From Carbonatibacter sp965199245 (GTDB lineage Bacteria; Pseudomonadota; Alphaproteobacteria; Kiloniellales; Kiloniellaceae), in NCBI GenBank assembly GCA_965199245.1, contig CBDAQP010000001.1, positions 248,001-312,000 of the forward strand: 64,000 nt of DNA, read 5' to 3'. Numbering within the stretch: position 1 is the stretch's first letter; each line of letters begins with the position of its first letter. The position numbers were made by a program, and so were the translations under genes. This document shows, one piece after another, positions 52,274 to 62,567 of the stretch. The notes beneath the pieces are model-generated. The model saw only the letters and a program-made list of their open reading frames with translations. It was not told the origin of the DNA and did not search any database.

Positions 52274-53496
52274 GTGCCCTCTCCCCCCCCGAAACCACAG
52301 ACGACACCCCGTTCCGCAAGACCCCGGAACGGGAGAGCGCAGACAGCACGACGCTTGTCACGCGCTGGCTTTTTGTCTGTTGCGCCCTGATCGGGGCGAT
52401 GGCAGTGATCGGGGCCATTACCCGCCTGAGTGACTCGGGGTTATCGATTATGGAATGGGCACCGCTGTCGGGGACACTCCCCCCCCTGTCACAGGCTGAA
52501 TGGGCGCGGCTCTTTGCGCTCTATAAAACCATTCCCGAATATCGCAACGTCAATGCGGGCATGGATCTGGCGGGTTTTCAATCTATTTTCTGGTGGGAAT
52601 ACATCCATCGGCTCTGGGGGCGTTTGATCGGGGTGGCGTTTGCCCTGCCGCTTGCCTTTTTCTGGCTGAGGGGCCAGCTCCCCGATTGGCTCAAACCGCA
52701 TCTCTGCGCGCTCCTGGTTCTCGGCGGGGGACAGGGGGCGGTGGGCTGGTACATGGTCGCCAGCGGCTTTAGCGAACGCACCGACGTCAGCCAATACCGC
52801 CTGAGCCTGCATCTCATGATCGCGGTGGGCCTCTATGGCTATCTGTTCTGGCTGGCCCTCATCACACCGCAAAAGCAGACGGCCCGGCGCGAGTGCCCGG
52901 GCGGGCGCACAGAGCGGGGTCTGAGTGGGTGCGCAGAGCGCGGCTTGAGTTTGCACGCAGAGCGTAGCTTTATTTCGCGCGCAAAGCGCGGTTTGAATTT
53001 GCGCGCAAAGCGCGACACCACGCTCATCCGGGCCGTGCGGGGTCTGATTGCGCTCATTGCCCTGACCATGGCCTCCGGGGCCTTTGTTGCCGGTTTGCGG
53101 GCGGGTCTGATCTATAACAGCTTCCCCCTGATGGAGGGGCAATGGATCCCCCCTGCCTACAGCAGTGATGCGCCCTGGTACATCAATAGCTTTGAAAACA
53201 TGGCCGCCGTGCAGTTTCACCACCGCATTCTGGCCCTTGTCACCACTGGCGCGGCCCTCATCATCGGCGGCCTCTGCGCCCTGAAAAAACAACGTCACGC
53301 GGGCCGGATCGCCGGGGTCTTGCTGATGGCGGGGGCCATGGCACAGGCGGGCCTGGGGATCGCGACCCTGTTACTGGTCGTCCCCCTGCCGCTGGCGGCG
53401 GCCCATCAGGCCGGGGCCTTTGTCCTGCTCGGCCTTGCGCTTTACCTGCTGTTCTGCCTGATCTACAGTGAGGATCCTCGCCACAAAAGGAAATAG
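52270..53496 (+). CDS. ctaA: Haem A synthase (CtaA/COX15)
   Basis: Oxidises haem O to haem A for the oxidase. Membrane helices carry the haem-binding histidines: IHRLWGRLIG, LSLHLMIAVGLYG, FHHRILALV and AAHQAGAFVLLG. The protein is about 50 residues longer than usual because five in-frame copies of the dispersed octapeptide repeat sit in the loop after the fourth helix (residues 212-251). The neighbouring conserved helices are intact, so activity is plausible. Confidence 0.93.
   Translation: MSALSPPETTDDTPFRKTPERESADSTTLVTRWLFVCCALIGAMAVIGAITRLSDSGLSIMEWAPLSGTLPPLSQAEWARLFALYKTIPEYRNVNAGMDLAGFQSIFWWEYIHRLWGRLIGVAFALPLAFFWLRGQLPDWLKPHLCALLVLGGGQGAVGWYMVASGFSERTDVSQYRLSLHLMIAVGLYGYLFWLALITPQKQTARRECPGGRTERGLSGCAERGLSLHAERSFISRAKRGLNLRAKRDTTLIRAVRGLIALIALTMASGAFVAGLRAGLIYNSFPLMEGQWIPPAYSSDAPWYINSFENMAAVQFHHRILALVTTGAALIIGGLCALKKQRHAGRIAGVLLMAGAMAQAGLGIATLLLVVPLPLAAAHQAGAFVLLGLALYLLFCLIYSEDPRHKRK
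52903..53022 (+). repeat. Five in-frame 24-bp repeat units inside ctaA
   Basis: Encodes GRTERGLS, GCAERGLS, LHAERSFI, SRAKRGLN and LRAKRDTT in succession, exactly 24 bp each. At DNA level it is the same repeat as the intergenic arrays near 22.4, 36.8 and 43.6 kb. Confidence 0.88.
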
Positions 53497-53501
53497 AGCA
53501 C

Positions 53502-53744
53502 ATGAGCTGGATCACGGGTCTTTTTATCTATGTCATGATTTGGTGGGTGACGATTTTCATGGTGCTGCCCTGGGGGGTGCGCACCGCCCGAAAGCCCGAA
53601 AGCGGTCACGCCACCTCGGCCCCCCTGCGCGCCCTGATCGGACGAAAATTCCTCGCCAACTCTGCCCTCGCCGGCCTGTTCTGGCTAATCCTCTATGTCC
53701 TGATTGACCAGGACATCATCACACTGGATCAAATTATCAGCTAA
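53502..53744 (+). CDS. DUF1467 family membrane protein
   Basis: 80 residues with two helices; VMIWWVTIFMVLPWGVRTAR is the DUF1467 core. It is commonly found next to cytochrome oxidase assembly genes in alphaproteobacteria. Function unknown. Last gene of the oxidase cluster. Confidence 0.85.
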   Translation: MSWITGLFIYVMIWWVTIFMVLPWGVRTARKPESGHATSAPLRALIGRKFLANSALAGLFWLILYVLIDQDIITLDQIIS

Positions 53745-53851
53745 CCGTCAAAACTGTTGCCCCGCGCCTTATAATGACGAAGATTGTTTCAGACATTGGG
53801 CATCGGTTGATGGAGCACAGAAGGGGACAACAAGAATGACAGGGAGCGCAC

Positions 53852-54184
53852 ATGAACGCCGTCGAGATCGAGGAAGCAATCTCTAACCTTGCCGCCGCAC
53901 CATTCGCGCCGGAAGAATTCGCCTTTGCCTTCCTCGAGGCATTCGGCAACAAGCCGACGACCCTGAAACGCCTGCGCACCTCCAACCGCTCCGATGTGGG
54001 GGGTGTGTTGCAGACCAACAATATCCATATCAAGGACGATCCACGCGAACAAATCCGTCACGCGCGCCTGATCGACAGTGTCAAGATGCTCTACACTTGG
54101 GATGCGTGGCTCTCGTCGAATCACATCACGGCCACGGGACTCAACTTTGGGTATGGCCAGGCAAGGCGGCGGTCTTGCGCTTGA
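53852..54184 (+). pseudogene. N-terminal fragment of a large DNA methyltransferase (MmeI-like)
   Basis: MNAVEIEEAISNLAAAPFAP, then EFAFAFLEAFGNKPTTLKRL and GGVLQTNNIHI resemble the start of the roughly 900-residue fused methyltransferases of the MmeI-like group. Similarity ends after about 65 residues, and the remainder (DSVKMLYTWDAWLSSNHI) is of unknown origin. The rest of the enzyme is missing. Confidence 0.55.
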
Positions 54185-54518
54185 TGGTGCGGCTCTGTGC
54201 CTGCCTGAATTACAGCGCGGCGAACTGGTACCGTTTTCGATTGCCCCGCACATTGGTTCGCTTGCCCCCCGCAACACTTTAACCGCCGCATCGTTCATCG
54301 TTTCTGGGACTGGATCACAAAAATGGCAGCGCAACATGACACCGAGGTTCGGTCATTTTTGAACGCTCTGGGGTGCAGATTTCAACCCAGCGGGATAGGA
54401 CGAACGCAAAAGATCACAACCTCTCCATAGCAAAGGTGCCCTGTTGTTTCACAGGATGGAGTGTGGTAGTCCCCAAACTGCTATTGACCTTCGTTCCACT
54501 GTACAAGAGAGGCCCCCG
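54185..54518. other. Debris between the methyltransferase fragment and tyrS
   Basis: Several short overlapping frames (for example LCACLNYSAANWYRFRLP) look like shattered coding sequence, but no family was recognised. The tyrS promoter presumably lies near the right end. Confidence 0.4.
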
Positions 54519-55784
54519 ATGACCATTGCACAGACGTTCCGTTCGGATTTCCTGACAGAAGTCAGTGCGCGAGGTTATATTCATCAGGGAACAGATTTGG
54601 ACGCACTGGATGCACAGATGGCGGCAGGCCCCGTAACGGCCTACATCGGTTTTGATGCCACCGCGCGTTCTCTTCATGTTGGGAGTCTCCTCCAGATTAT
54701 GCTGTTGCGCTGGTTGCAAAAAACCGGACACAGACCGCTTGTCCTGATGGGGGGGGGAACCAGCAAGGTTGGCGACCCGTCTTTCAAGGACGAGGCGCGA
54801 AAAATGCTGTCCGTCGATGACATTCAAAACAACATCTGCGGCATTCAACGGGTTTTTTCAAACTACATGACCTTTGGCGATGGCCCAAGTGATGCAGTCA
54901 TGGTGAATAATGACGACTGGTTGGCACAGATCAACTACCTCGACTTTTTGCGCGATTACGGCATTCATTTTTCCGTCAATCGCATGTTGAACTTTGATTC
55001 TGTCAAATTGCGCCTTGAACGCGAGCAATCCCTGTCATTCCTCGAATTTAATTATATGATTCTTCAGGCTTATGATTTTATGGAACTCAACCGCAGATAC
55101 AGCTGTGTCCTCCAGCTCGGCGGATCAGACCAATGGGGCAATATCGTCAACGGTGTTGAGTTGACACGCCGCACATCACAAAATCAGGTCTTTGGCCTGA
55201 CCTCGCCGCTGTTAACGACTGCATCCGGTGTCAAGATGGGAAAGACTGTCGGGGGGGCTGTTTGGCTCAATGAAGACGATTGTTCCGTTTTTGATTTCTG
55301 GCAATATTGGCGCAACACAGAAGACAGCGATGTCGGACGGTTCTTGCACCTCTTTACCGAACTGCCCCTGGATGACATTGCCCGTCTGGAAAAATTAGCT
55401 GGCGCGGAAATCAACGAGGCAAAAAAAATCCTCGCCACAGAGGTCACAGCACTGGCCCACGGTCGGGAAAAGGCCCTGCGGGCCTGTGAAACAGCGCGCC
55501 AAACCTTTGAAGAGGGACGCAGGAGCGATGACCTCCCCAGCGTGACCGTCGCCAAAGACCAGCTCGCACAGGGGCAACCTCTTTTTGTCTTGCTGAAAGA
55601 CGCGGGCCTTGCATCCAGTAACAGCGAAGCTCGCAAACTCATCAGAGGCGGCGGTGCGCGTCTCAATGATGAACAGATCAAGGACGAAGGCTGCCTCGTC
55701 ACGCTTGCTGACCTCGGCACTACAGGAACGCTCAAGCTGTCCGCAGGCCGCAAACGCCACGTTCTTATCCGCATGAGCGGATAG
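54519..55784 (+). CDS. tyrS: Tyrosyl-tRNA synthetase
   Basis: 421 residues from the ATG at 54519. The class I HIGH-type motif appears as LHVGSLLQ, the KMSKS motif as KMGKT, and an S4 RNA-binding domain is at the C-terminus (AGLASSNSEARKLIRGGGAR). Tyrosine-binding residues are in AYIGFDATA and YMILQAYDF. A run of nine G (54749-54757) encodes part of MGGGTSKVGDP. The upstream frame to 54444 is not homologous. Confidence 0.96.
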   Translation: MTIAQTFRSDFLTEVSARGYIHQGTDLDALDAQMAAGPVTAYIGFDATARSLHVGSLLQIMLLRWLQKTGHRPLVLMGGGTSKVGDPSFKDEARKMLSVDDIQNNICGIQRVFSNYMTFGDGPSDAVMVNNDDWLAQINYLDFLRDYGIHFSVNRMLNFDSVKLRLEREQSLSFLEFNYMILQAYDFMELNRRYSCVLQLGGSDQWGNIVNGVELTRRTSQNQVFGLTSPLLTTASGVKMGKTVGGAVWLNEDDCSVFDFWQYWRNTEDSDVGRFLHLFTELPLDDIARLEKLAGAEINEAKKILATEVTALAHGREKALRACETARQTFEEGRRSDDLPSVTVAKDQLAQGQPLFVLLKDAGLASSNSEARKLIRGGGARLNDEQIKDEGCLVTLADLGTTGTLKLSAGRKRHVLIRMSG

Positions 55785-55802
55785 AACCGACCCCCATTCA
55801 GC

Positions 55803-58800
55803 TTATCGCAAGCTTTGGGCGTCTTTTTCTTCATCCTGCGTCACAACTCCCTGCGCGGGGACGGCGTCCTCTCCGCCGGGGAGAATTTTTCGCAGTATTC
55901 CCGGGGTGAGCACAGAGAGAGGATTGAGGAAAACCTTTGGGTTGTCCATCTGCCCCCGCACGGCATAGTCAAAGGCCACAACCCCTTCCCCTCCGGTCAA
56001 GATTTGACCGAACAAAGGAATAACACCGAGAAAACGGTTCAGCGTATAGGCCGGAACGATTGTCCCCGCGACATCAAGTTCAAACGACCGACTGTCAAGC
56101 CACCCCCGCCCCGTCAGGCCAAGGCTCGCACTATAAAGGCGTAAATCCTCACTGACAAACACACCATTTTTCAAGGTAAAATCACCATCCAGTCGTTCAA
56201 AAACCATTCCTTCCCCCCCTGAAAGGGCCTTTAAAGGCCCCGCGAGGGAGGCAAAACTCAAAAGACGGGCCAGAATCGGGGCATCCAAAAAGCGCAAATT
56301 TTCACCGTTAAGACGACCGCTCAAGACCGCCCCCCGTCGCCAGGATTGCGCCTGACCCTGAACCTGCAACACCCCCCCCCGCACAGACTCAGAGACCCCG
56401 ACCACACGCAAAAAAGCACCCAGATCACCCGCCTCTAAGGATAGTCGCTGAACGCCTTTTTCGTCGGGTTGGTACCTCAAAACAAAATCAGTGCGCGTTT
56501 GGTTGTCTTGATCGGCTTTTGCTTTCATATCTTGAACGGGGGTGCGGAATTTATCAGGGATAAGGGCGCGCACATTTATTACCTTCCATCCCTGTAATCG
56601 CTTATCGAGGGAAAGCGAAACATTATCAAACCACCGTTCTTGCTGATGCCCCCCCCCAACAATCAATCGATCAAGAGCCATAGCATTGAGAGAAAAGGCC
56701 CCGGATTGTTCATCAAAGTCTTGATCTGATTTTTTATTGTCTGCCGTTATATCAGGGTCGGCTGACGACCCGAACACTGCCCCCGTCATAAAGGGGCGCA
56801 GGTCAAGTACCCCCCCCCCGATTGTCACAACAGGACGCCGCTCTACATCAAGTGGGTCAAAACTCACACGCACAGAGTCTAAATTTGTCTGGGCAAAGGT
56901 CAGTTTGTCAAGAAAGGCCGAGGTCACAGATGCCCCATCCAGCGTTATGCGTCCCGCAAGGTCGAGATCGTCCGCCCGCACAACGGCCTTGTCAATGCGG
57001 GTCAGGCGGGACTGTTCAAAATCCAGGATCGCCTCAAGAGTGGCGGGGTGCCCAGAGGCTTTTTCCCAGTTCAACGGTTTAATCGCCAAACGCGCCTGTT
57101 CAAGATCGGAGACCAAAGACACACGCGATTTTTCATCAGCGAAGAGCTCGTATAATAGATTGAGCGACAACGACCCCTGCGCCCAGGGCACGGTGTCCAG
57201 ATCAACGAGATTTTTCAGATCAGAGCTATCCAGTTCGGGGATCTTCGCTGTTAAAGTCGTTTTCGCCTGCTCTGGGGCCAAATCAGCAAAACGTTCTACC
57301 CAATGCACAGACAGCGTATGACCCTCTAAACGCAACGGTCCGCGCAACTCCAGTCCCGTTTGGCTGACATCGAGTTTTAACGTACCATCGGTAACATCCC
57401 AGTCGCGAAAGACACCTGAAAAACCCGCATCGCTCAAATCGGCTGAGGCCTGAATGGCCATATCTTCAAACCGCAAATCACGCAACAGGGGAAAAGAAAA
57501 ATCAACAGCAATCCGCGCAAGGCCCGCCGTATCATTAGGGTTGACATTCAGACGCGAAATTAAACCGAGCGGGTCATGATCCAAAACCTGCAACGCAGTG
57601 CGAAGGGAACCGTCCAAACCAGCATGGATCTTCATGAATTCCTGTCCCACGTCTAGCCCTTGAATATCGACTGTACTGGGGGCGAGCTGTAAATCGACAA
57701 GCTGCCCTTTTTCGACAAAAAGCTTAAAGCCCTTGTCATCGAGAGCCGCCGTCCCCGCCACATTGTGCACAGGAGGCAACGGGCGAAAGTAATGAACGTT
57801 CACCCCCTCGTAAGCCAGCTTTCCTTCGAGTGATGACAATCGAGCCCGTCCCAAAATACGGGCAATGTCGGCGAACCCCTGTGCGTTTTCTTTTTGCAAA
57901 GGGTCTTGCACAGTCTCTTTATCAGCACGAAGTGCCAACTTGACCGACGCTTCCGTTACTGTCCCGCGGCGAATATTTTTTGTTATCCACCTGCGGGCAT
58001 TGGGGATCATCGACTCTGGCCAATAGGCCTCCAGATCATCAACGGCCATGTCCAAAAGACGCGCACTCAACAACAGGCTGGCCTGTCCTGACCAATCAGA
58101 CATATTTCCCGCGATTGCCAGCTTGGGCCCTGGTTTTTGCGCTGTTCCAAAATTGACGGCAAAGTTATCAAAAACCAACCGTTCGCTCTGCGGCGCGTAG
58201 CTTCCCTCCAACAACAAGGCAGAAACTGGTACAGCCTCCTCCAGCTGTCCGGCCCCGCCGGAAATTTCAAACCGCGTCCGACCAATTTCCCCATTCAGCT
58301 TTATAGAACTCACCAGATTAACTGTCAGCGGAACAGTAAACCGTTCAGGCTCCAGTGTATCTGGCAGTAAAGATGCCAATCGTTGAACCTGCACATCGCG
58401 GCTTTCGAGGGCAAGATCAACCACGCCGAGAGACCGATCGAAAACAAAGGCTCCTTCGATCACAACCGGTTCTTTTTCGGGAAGGACTTTTTTTAGTGTA
58501 TCTTCTGCGAAGGTGTCTATTTTTTTATCCGACAGAGCAACCGCTAAGCTTAAATTTCCTGCCAGACCCAATCGTTCCCGCCAGACTGAGATGTTGGCGC
58601 GGGGGGAAAAGAAAACAATACCCTGCCGACGATCATCAAAAAGCACACGACCTGAACGAATGGAAATTTTCTTCAAGGCAGAAAAACCCGCACGCGGTTC
58701 TTCGAGCAGGGCCATCATAGCCCCCAAAACGACATTTTGCCCACCCTGCACTCCGCCTTGCTGTTCATCTGGCTGTGCGCTTCCCTGTATAGGTGCAGAA

Positions 58801-59504
58801 AACTTCTGCTCCGCAGAGGAACTCACAGCAATTGAATCCAATGAAAACTTGGGCGATGAAGAGTCAGAGAAAGGATCCAGAAAACCTTCCAACACAAAAT
58901 GACCGTTTTCAAGGCGGGCCACGGTCAGCTGTGGGCTGATGATCTCCAGAACAGTGGGGGCAATTTCTCCCCGCACGATCCGCGACAGGTCAAGTTCAAG
59001 CCCCATGAGCGGAATCACCGCAAGCTTTTCCCCTGCCCGATTCAAAAACTGGACATCCTCGACCCGCAGGGCAACTGATCTATCCTCGGCAACCCATTCC
59101 AAAAGCGTCCTGCCCAAGGTCAAGGACACCCCATCCACACGCCCAGCAAAGGATTTTTCAAGATAAGGCGTTGCAAAGTTCACGTAAACAGGCCCCGCCC
59201 CCAGTCGCCAGACGAGCACACCAATAACGACGGCAAGGAGCACCACCACCCCCGCCAAAAATTCCAGAGAAATGCGTGTTGCCTTGCGCATCACTTTAAC
59301 AATAGCCTCATGTTTTGTTTTCTGACCCTCATGGCACTGAAGTGCCTCTAAAAACCTCAAGCCCAAATTGGCTGGCAGGACAACTGTTTTCGAGAACCGC
59401 AGAATACTAAAGATCGCAGAAAACAGCCTGCGGTCGCGCCGTGCGCGGAGCCAGCCATAACCAACGCACCAGAACGAGAACCCACGGTTTTTAGAGGCAC
59501 TCAC
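55803..59504 (-). CDS. Large AsmA-like / DUF3971 envelope protein
   Basis: 1233 residues from a GTG at 59504; an in-frame ATG at 59297 (MRKATRISLEFLAG) may be the real start, since one membrane helix (LAGVVVLLAVVIGVLVWRL) follows immediately. The rest is a long periplasmic beta-rich chain typical of the YhdP/AsmA-like family, with the C-terminal block FLGVIPLFGQILTGGEGVVA. These proteins are thought to bridge membranes for phospholipid transport. Runs of nine and ten C (56372, 56810) lie inside the gene. It is divergent from glnE. Confidence 0.85.
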   Translation of the reverse strand: MSASKNRGFSFWCVGYGWLRARRDRRLFSAIFSILRFSKTVVLPANLGLRFLEALQCHEGQKTKHEAIVKVMRKATRISLEFLAGVVVLLAVVIGVLVWRLGAGPVYVNFATPYLEKSFAGRVDGVSLTLGRTLLEWVAEDRSVALRVEDVQFLNRAGEKLAVIPLMGLELDLSRIVRGEIAPTVLEIISPQLTVARLENGHFVLEGFLDPFSDSSSPKFSLDSIAVSSSAEQKFSAPIQGSAQPDEQQGGVQGGQNVVLGAMMALLEEPRAGFSALKKISIRSGRVLFDDRRQGIVFFSPRANISVWRERLGLAGNLSLAVALSDKKIDTFAEDTLKKVLPEKEPVVIEGAFVFDRSLGVVDLALESRDVQVQRLASLLPDTLEPERFTVPLTVNLVSSIKLNGEIGRTRFEISGGAGQLEEAVPVSALLLEGSYAPQSERLVFDNFAVNFGTAQKPGPKLAIAGNMSDWSGQASLLLSARLLDMAVDDLEAYWPESMIPNARRWITKNIRRGTVTEASVKLALRADKETVQDPLQKENAQGFADIARILGRARLSSLEGKLAYEGVNVHYFRPLPPVHNVAGTAALDDKGFKLFVEKGQLVDLQLAPSTVDIQGLDVGQEFMKIHAGLDGSLRTALQVLDHDPLGLISRLNVNPNDTAGLARIAVDFSFPLLRDLRFEDMAIQASADLSDAGFSGVFRDWDVTDGTLKLDVSQTGLELRGPLRLEGHTLSVHWVERFADLAPEQAKTTLTAKIPELDSSDLKNLVDLDTVPWAQGSLSLNLLYELFADEKSRVSLVSDLEQARLAIKPLNWEKASGHPATLEAILDFEQSRLTRIDKAVVRADDLDLAGRITLDGASVTSAFLDKLTFAQTNLDSVRVSFDPLDVERRPVVTIGGGVLDLRPFMTGAVFGSSADPDITADNKKSDQDFDEQSGAFSLNAMALDRLIVGGGHQQERWFDNVSLSLDKRLQGWKVINVRALIPDKFRTPVQDMKAKADQDNQTRTDFVLRYQPDEKGVQRLSLEAGDLGAFLRVVGVSESVRGGVLQVQGQAQSWRRGAVLSGRLNGENLRFLDAPILARLLSFASLAGPLKALSGGEGMVFERLDGDFTLKNGVFVSEDLRLYSASLGLTGRGWLDSRSFELDVAGTIVPAYTLNRFLGVIPLFGQILTGGEGVVAFDYAVRGQMDNPKVFLNPLSVLTPGILRKILPGGEDAVPAQGVVTQDEEKDAQSLR

Positions 59505-59591
59505 TGTGTTAAGCTGTATAATCTAGGGCAAGGGGCTTGACCATTGCAATCAAGCCTGCAATCAATTCTTTTTTTAATAAGTGATCAGATC

Positions 59592-62546
59592 ATGGATGGT
59601 TTTTTCATAACAGAAAAGAATTTACCATGTGTGACAGAGTCGTGGGAAACTTTGCCCTCTGCACAGCATTGGTTTGAACATCTCGAAAAATTACAGGACA
59701 CAGGAAAACCAACAGACCCCGGGCAGGCCCTGAAACAGGCGATGGACAATCCCCCGACCCGCCAGTTGATCGCCGGGGTTTTATGCCATAGCCCATTTTT
59801 GACGCAATGTATCATGCGCCAGACAGCCTTTTTCAACGGCTTGCTCCAACATGGCCCAGATCACGCCTTCGCTCGTATTCTTCAAAATCTCGCGGATCAA
59901 CCTGCACAATCAACAGACCAAATCCGCAAAAACCTGCGCCAAGTGAAACAACAGGCCGCTCTGACCATTGCTTTGGCAGAAATATCCGGGCAGTGGGACA
60001 CGGAAAAGGCTGTTCAAGCCCTCACCGATTTTGCAGATCGGGCGATACAAACGGGCCTTGAACAACAGTTGCGCGAACAGAGCAACCGCCTGCCTCTTGC
60101 CAATCCTGACAATCCGCAGGAAAATTGCGGTTACGTTGCCCTCGCTATGGGAAAACAGGGCGCGGGGGAACTGAATTATTCGTCCGATATTGATCTCATT
60201 ATTCTTTTCGATCCAGACCGCTACAAAGACCTCCCTGCCCACCGCATACAAGACAGCATGGTGAGGCTCACGCGCAACCTTATGCGCCTGTTGAGTGAGC
60301 GCACAGAGGACGGATACGTGTTCAGAACCGACCTCCGCCTACGCCCAAACCCGGGGGCGACACCCATTGCACTGTCCTGCAATGCGGCCTTGAGCTACTA
60401 TGAGTCACTCGCGCTGAACTGGGAACGGGCAGCGATGATTAAGGCCCGTCCGGTCGCAGGTGATCTTGCCCTCGGTGACTATTTCCTGTCCGAAATTCGA
60501 CCCTTTATCTGGCGCAAGCACCTTGATTTCACCGCCCTTGATGACATTTACGACATTAAATGCCAGATCAGCCAGCACAAGGGAAAACAATCCCTGAAGA
60601 TCCCCGGACACAATGTCAAACTCGGGCGTGGCGGCATTCGCACCATCGAATTTTTTGCCCAAACACAACAGCTGGTCTGGGGCGGACGTGATCCTGATCT
60701 ACGCACACGGAAAACCTGCCAAGCCCTTAGGATTCTGGCACAGCGCGGACACATTCAAGAAACAACCTGCCACGATCTGGAACAGTCCTATTGGTTTCTA
60801 CGCCGTCTCGAAAATAGAATCCAGATGGTTGATGACCAGCAAACGCACAGCATACCGGATACAGACGAAAAACTGGGTAGCCTCGCCGCCTTCATGGGAT
60901 ATAACGACACGGAACGCTTCGCAACAGATGTTCTGGCTCACTTCCAATCTGTTGAAGCGCACGATAGCCAGCTTTTCCAAACGCCAAGCGAAACACAGGA
61001 AGCCCCGCAACTGGTTTTCGCCGGATCAGAACCATCACCCCAAATCATAACAGAGCTGTCTGCGCTTAAATTCGAAGACCCTGTAAAAGCCTTTGACATT
61101 GTGATGCAATGGAACGCAGGACAGCACCGGGCAGTACGTTCGGATCAAAGTCGGGCGCGAATCAGCCAGATTCTCCCCGCGCTCTTGTCAGCATTTAGCA
61201 ACAGCGGGCATCCAGATCAGGCTTTGATCCAGTTTGACCATTTTTTGTCCACCTTGCCCACGGGCATTCAGCTTTTTGCGTTGCTCCAAGCCAACCCGAA
61301 TCTTCTTGACCTCCTGGCAGAAATCATGGGAACGGCCCCACGGTTGGCGCAGGTTCTGGGTGAAAATCCAAATTTGCTGGACGCTGTGCTCAGCGGGCAT
61401 TTCTTTGACCCGCTACCCAATCGTGACAGCCTCAAAGAAAACCTCGAAAAACGACTCGAAGAAGCCCGCGACTATCAAGATACGCTCGACCTCACGCGCC
61501 GCTGGGCCAGAGAATTCCGTTTTCAAGTCGGGGTTCAAATTCTCCGGGACAGTTGCGATGTTGCCGAAGGCCACCGTGCCCTCAGCGACCTTGCAGATGT
61601 GACCTTAAACTGTCTCTTGCCAAAGGTTGAACAGGAATTCGCCAAACGCCACGGGATTATTGCCGAGTCGTCTTTTGCCGTTGTCGCCTTTGGCAAACTG
61701 GGGAGCCGCGAAATGACCCCAACCTCTGACCTTGACCTCGTCTGTCTTTACGATGCGCCTGCGGGCAAAACGGCTCTGCGGTCTGATGGGGACAGGCCGC
61801 TGGAAATTACAACCTATTTCATTCGCCTGACACAACGGCTCATCAACGCCCTGACTGCGACAACCGGAGAAGGTGCACTCTATGATATTGACATGCGCCT
61901 GCGACCTTCGGGTTCAGCAGGCCCGCTGGCTCTCTCGCTCACGGCGTTTGAACAATATCACAGCACACGCGCGTGGACGTGGGAACACATGGCCTTGACA
62001 CGGGCGAGAGCCATCGCAGGGCCGCAAGATTTTTTGGCGCAAATCTCAAAAATCATCGAGAAACAACTCTGTGCGGAACGCGACAGCGAAAAATTGCGGC
62101 AGGATATTCTGGATATGCGGCGCAAACTCTACCAGGAAAAGCCTCCGCGCGGGCCGCTCGACGGCAAGGCCAACCCGGGGCGGATTATTGATCTGGAATT
62201 TCTTGCCCAATTTTTCCAGCTCTCCCACGCCCCGAAAGACCGCACGATTCTGCAAAAAAATACCTTTGCTGTTTTAGATGCCGCAACAAAATCCGGTCTC
62301 CTCCCTGCACAGGAGGGGACAAAAATTGCCATCTGGCTCGATCAACTGCAACGGCTGGAACGCTTGCTCCGCCTGACCTCTGTGGACAAGGCAGTGGACA
62401 TTTCAGAAACAACAAAAAATCGTGCGCTGAAGATTTTCGATGCAACCACACTGGACGACATGATAGAAAAAATTGAATACAACAGCACAGCCGTGCATCA
62501 AATTTTCATTGAAAAAATCGGCGACTATGGCGCACAGAGTCGCTGA
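59592..62546 (+). CDS. glnE: Bifunctional glutamine synthetase adenylyltransferase/deadenylase
   Basis: 984 residues with two nucleotidyltransferase domains: MGKQGAGELNYSSDIDLIIL (N-terminal, deadenylating) and FGKLGSREMTPTSDLDLVCL (C-terminal, adenylylating), each with the catalytic DxD. It regulates glutamine synthetase in response to nitrogen status through PII. The ATG at 59592 is preferred to the TTG at 59544. A TATAAT at 59517-59522 could be its -10 box, although the -35 is weak. Confidence 0.95.
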   Translation: MDGFFITEKNLPCVTESWETLPSAQHWFEHLEKLQDTGKPTDPGQALKQAMDNPPTRQLIAGVLCHSPFLTQCIMRQTAFFNGLLQHGPDHAFARILQNLADQPAQSTDQIRKNLRQVKQQAALTIALAEISGQWDTEKAVQALTDFADRAIQTGLEQQLREQSNRLPLANPDNPQENCGYVALAMGKQGAGELNYSSDIDLIILFDPDRYKDLPAHRIQDSMVRLTRNLMRLLSERTEDGYVFRTDLRLRPNPGATPIALSCNAALSYYESLALNWERAAMIKARPVAGDLALGDYFLSEIRPFIWRKHLDFTALDDIYDIKCQISQHKGKQSLKIPGHNVKLGRGGIRTIEFFAQTQQLVWGGRDPDLRTRKTCQALRILAQRGHIQETTCHDLEQSYWFLRRLENRIQMVDDQQTHSIPDTDEKLGSLAAFMGYNDTERFATDVLAHFQSVEAHDSQLFQTPSETQEAPQLVFAGSEPSPQIITELSALKFEDPVKAFDIVMQWNAGQHRAVRSDQSRARISQILPALLSAFSNSGHPDQALIQFDHFLSTLPTGIQLFALLQANPNLLDLLAEIMGTAPRLAQVLGENPNLLDAVLSGHFFDPLPNRDSLKENLEKRLEEARDYQDTLDLTRRWAREFRFQVGVQILRDSCDVAEGHRALSDLADVTLNCLLPKVEQEFAKRHGIIAESSFAVVAFGKLGSREMTPTSDLDLVCLYDAPAGKTALRSDGDRPLEITTYFIRLTQRLINALTATTGEGALYDIDMRLRPSGSAGPLALSLTAFEQYHSTRAWTWEHMALTRARAIAGPQDFLAQISKIIEKQLCAERDSEKLRQDILDMRRKLYQEKPPRGPLDGKANPGRIIDLEFLAQFFQLSHAPKDRTILQKNTFAVLDAATKSGLLPAQEGTKIAIWLDQLQRLERLLRLTSVDKAVDISETTKNRALKIFDATTLDDMIEKIEYNSTAVHQIFIEKIGDYGAQSR

Positions 62547-62567
62547 CTGCTCCAGAGGACTTATGAT

